Below, in pieces: positions 41,029 to 42,029 of a stretch of 42,029 bases of DNA (within the stretch, counting starts at the first letter, position 1; each line of letters opens with the position of its first letter). The stretch is from Treponema sp. (GTDB taxonomy: Bacteria; Spirochaetota; Spirochaetia; Treponematales; Breznakiellaceae), in assembly GCA_031288495.1 (NCBI GenBank), contig JAITRH010000183.1, positions 1 through 42,029 on the forward strand, read 5' to 3'. The notes under the pieces are model-generated. The model was not told where the DNA came from. It made no database searches and saw only the letters and a program-made list of their open reading frames with translations. The position numbers and the translations under genes are program-made.

Positions 41029-41844
41029 ATGAAAAACAAGGGTTTTGTTTTATCTGTTTTGTTGTTTACAACGGTTATCGTGATCGCCGGCGCCGGCGGT
41101 TCATCCGATAAGGCGGGATCTTCCGGCGGGAAACCCCGGGAGATCATCATCGGTGCGGGTTCCGCCTACAATCCCTACTGGTTTCTGGATGAGAATAACC
41201 AGCTTACGGGCTTCGAGAAGGCGGTGCTGGACGAAATCGACGCCCGGCACCCGGAGTTCACCTTGACTTACCAGATTTACGATTTCGCGAATATTTTGCT
41301 ATCCCTGGAATCGGGGAAGATCGATGTGGCGGTCCATCAGTACGAGTACAACATTGAGCGGAATCAAAAGTACCTCTATGGCAAGGTGGGGTATACTACC
41401 TACCCTCTCTACCTGGCGGTCCGGGAAGAGGATAACAGCATCTATGGTTTTGAGGACCTCCGAGGGAAGACACTTGTCTCAACCAGTACCACTAGCAACG
41501 CCTACTACGTAGCCAACAAATGGAACGAGGATCATGGAAGGCCCTTCAACATTATCTTCGAGGCAACCGCCGCCCTGGCATTGGAGGATATCGCTTCCGG
41601 CAGGGCGGACGGGATAGTCGCCATGATACGGCTCATCGAGAGCTATAAACAGGAATACCAGGCAAAGATAAAGCGCGTCGGCGAACCGGTGAGCAATTCC
41701 AACGCCTATTATCTTTTTAACCGGCAGACCGGCGAGGAACTTCGGCAAATCTTTGACGCGGCTCTCCAGGAACTCAAGGACGACGGAACCCTGGTAAAAC
41801 TCTCCCACCAGTGGTTGGGCGGGGATTTCATCGTTAAGAACTAA
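41029..41844 (+). CDS. Amino-acid ABC transporter substrate-binding protein (family 3, cystine-type candidate)
   Basis: A 271-residue extracytoplasmic binding protein of the polar amino-acid family (SBP_bac_3). It shows the family pattern YNPYWFLDENNQLTGFEKAVLDEI, LLSLESGKIDVAVHQYEYNIERNQKYLYGKVGYTT, LEDLRGKTL-like FEDLRGKTLVSTST, and a C-terminal LQELKDDGTLVKLSHQWLGGDF. The overall look is closest to TcyJ/TcyK-type cystine binding proteins, but the ligand is inferred. The signal peptide ends in VIAGAGGSSDK, where a lipobox cysteine would be expected after AG but is absent. The mature protein contains no cysteine at all and almost no methionine. GGAGG at 41019-41023 supports the ATG at 41029. 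It is preceded by the Cys-Cys leader. Confidence 0.88.
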   Translation: MKNKGFVLSVLLFTTVIVIAGAGGSSDKAGSSGGKPREIIIGAGSAYNPYWFLDENNQLTGFEKAVLDEIDARHPEFTLTYQIYDFANILLSLESGKIDVAVHQYEYNIERNQKYLYGKVGYTTYPLYLAVREEDNSIYGFEDLRGKTLVSTSTTSNAYYVANKWNEDHGRPFNIIFEATAALALEDIASGRADGIVAMIRLIESYKQEYQAKIKRVGEPVSNSNAYYLFNRQTGEELRQIFDAALQELKDDGTLVKLSHQWLGGDFIVKN

Positions 41845-41853
41845 AGGGGGGGG

Positions 41854-41881
41854 CCGGGGGCGGTCTATCCAAGGTCCCCGG
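41854..41881 (+). other. Intercistronic hairpin after the binding-protein gene
   Basis: CCGGGG (41854-41859) and CCCCGG (41876-41881) form a GC stem around a 16-base loop, in the 66-bp gap before the permease. Without a clear T-run it is more likely an mRNA-stabilising or partial-termination element, of the kind that lets binding proteins be made in excess of permeases. Confidence 0.45.
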
Positions 41882-41910
41882 TCTTTCCATTCAAAAAAGG
41901 GAGATGGGGT

Positions 41911-42029
41911 ATGAATTTTTTCAGTTGGTCGTTCTTTGTTGTCACCCTGGTCCGTATTATAGGCCGCGTTCCGGTAACGCTGGGAATTACCGCCGGGGCG
42001 TTCTCCGCCGGGCTTGTCCTGGCCTTTGT
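41911..42029 (+). CDS. Amino-acid ABC transporter permease, 5' part only
   Basis: The first 39 codons of a membrane protein that runs past the window end. The start ATG at 41911 follows a GGGAGATGGGG site. The translation begins with a short aromatic stretch (MNFFSWSFFVVTLVRIIGR) and continues into PVTLGITAGAFSAGLVLAF, which is the pattern of HisM/GlnP-type permeases of family 3 amino-acid importers at their first transmembrane segment. Its place right after the binding protein supports that reading. Confidence 0.75.
   Translation, partial: MNFFSWSFFVVTLVRIIGRVPVTLGITAGAFSAGLVLAF

Overview
The window reads as chromosomal DNA of a spirochaete of the Treponema group. The evidence is a long flagellar locus in the gene order known from Treponema and Borrelia (flbB-fliK-flgD-flgE-flbD-motA-motB-fliL-fliM-fliY-fliO-fliP-fliQ-fliR-flhB-flhA-flhF-flhG-fliA-fapA), a hook protein with the spirochaete Lys165/Cys178 crosslink pair, and a UMP kinase of the archaeal/spirochaete type. 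The fairly GC-rich sequence and the many sugar and amino-acid ABC transport genes would fit a gut or environmental treponeme, for example the termite-gut clade; this placement is inference.

Layout. (1) 1-2354: murB (minus strand, cut by the window edge) diverges from cysS. (2) 2418-5788: a tightly coupled four-gene operon of an ECF sigma factor, a zinc-binding membrane anti-sigma factor, an exported protein of unknown function, and a lipoprotein with two IPT/TIG domains and a transglutaminase-like fold that lacks the usual catalytic cysteine. pyrH follows at 5885-6577. (3) 6572-29046: about 22 kb of minus-strand flagellar genes for the export gate, rotor/switch, stator, hook and hook cap, the FlhF/FlhG number and placement GTPase/ATPase pair and sigma-28, plus three treponemal membrane or hypothetical proteins. 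A good sigma-28-type promoter lies just before flbB, the first gene. (4) 29168-29815: a CBS-CBS-ACT sensor protein. (5) 29816-31480: an accessory stretch with a 21-bp minisatellite and a coiled-coil PD-(D/E)XK nuclease-like gene between two near-identical GC-rich repeats. (6) 31480-40645: a divergent AraC regulator and a carbohydrate operon (GH4, an (alpha/alpha)6-type glycosidase-like protein, GH43, two ABC permeases, a binding protein) ending in a strong intrinsic terminator. (7) 40806-42029: a separate amino-acid ABC transporter operon with a promoter, a 13-bp AU-rich leader hairpin and a leader peptide with tandem cysteine codons, then the binding protein and a permease cut by the window end.

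How the parts work together. Region 3 supplies most of the periplasmic flagellar export, switch, motor and hook apparatus under FliA control. Region 6 looks like uptake plus intracellular breakdown of an oligosaccharide, probably plant polysaccharide-derived, controlled by the AraC protein. Region 7 looks like a cystine or related amino-acid importer.

The most interesting signals are the Cys-Cys leader in front of the amino-acid importer, the ECF-sigma envelope operon with a pseudo-transglutaminase, the in-frame 39-residue duplication in flgD, and the repeats around the PD-(D/E)XK gene.
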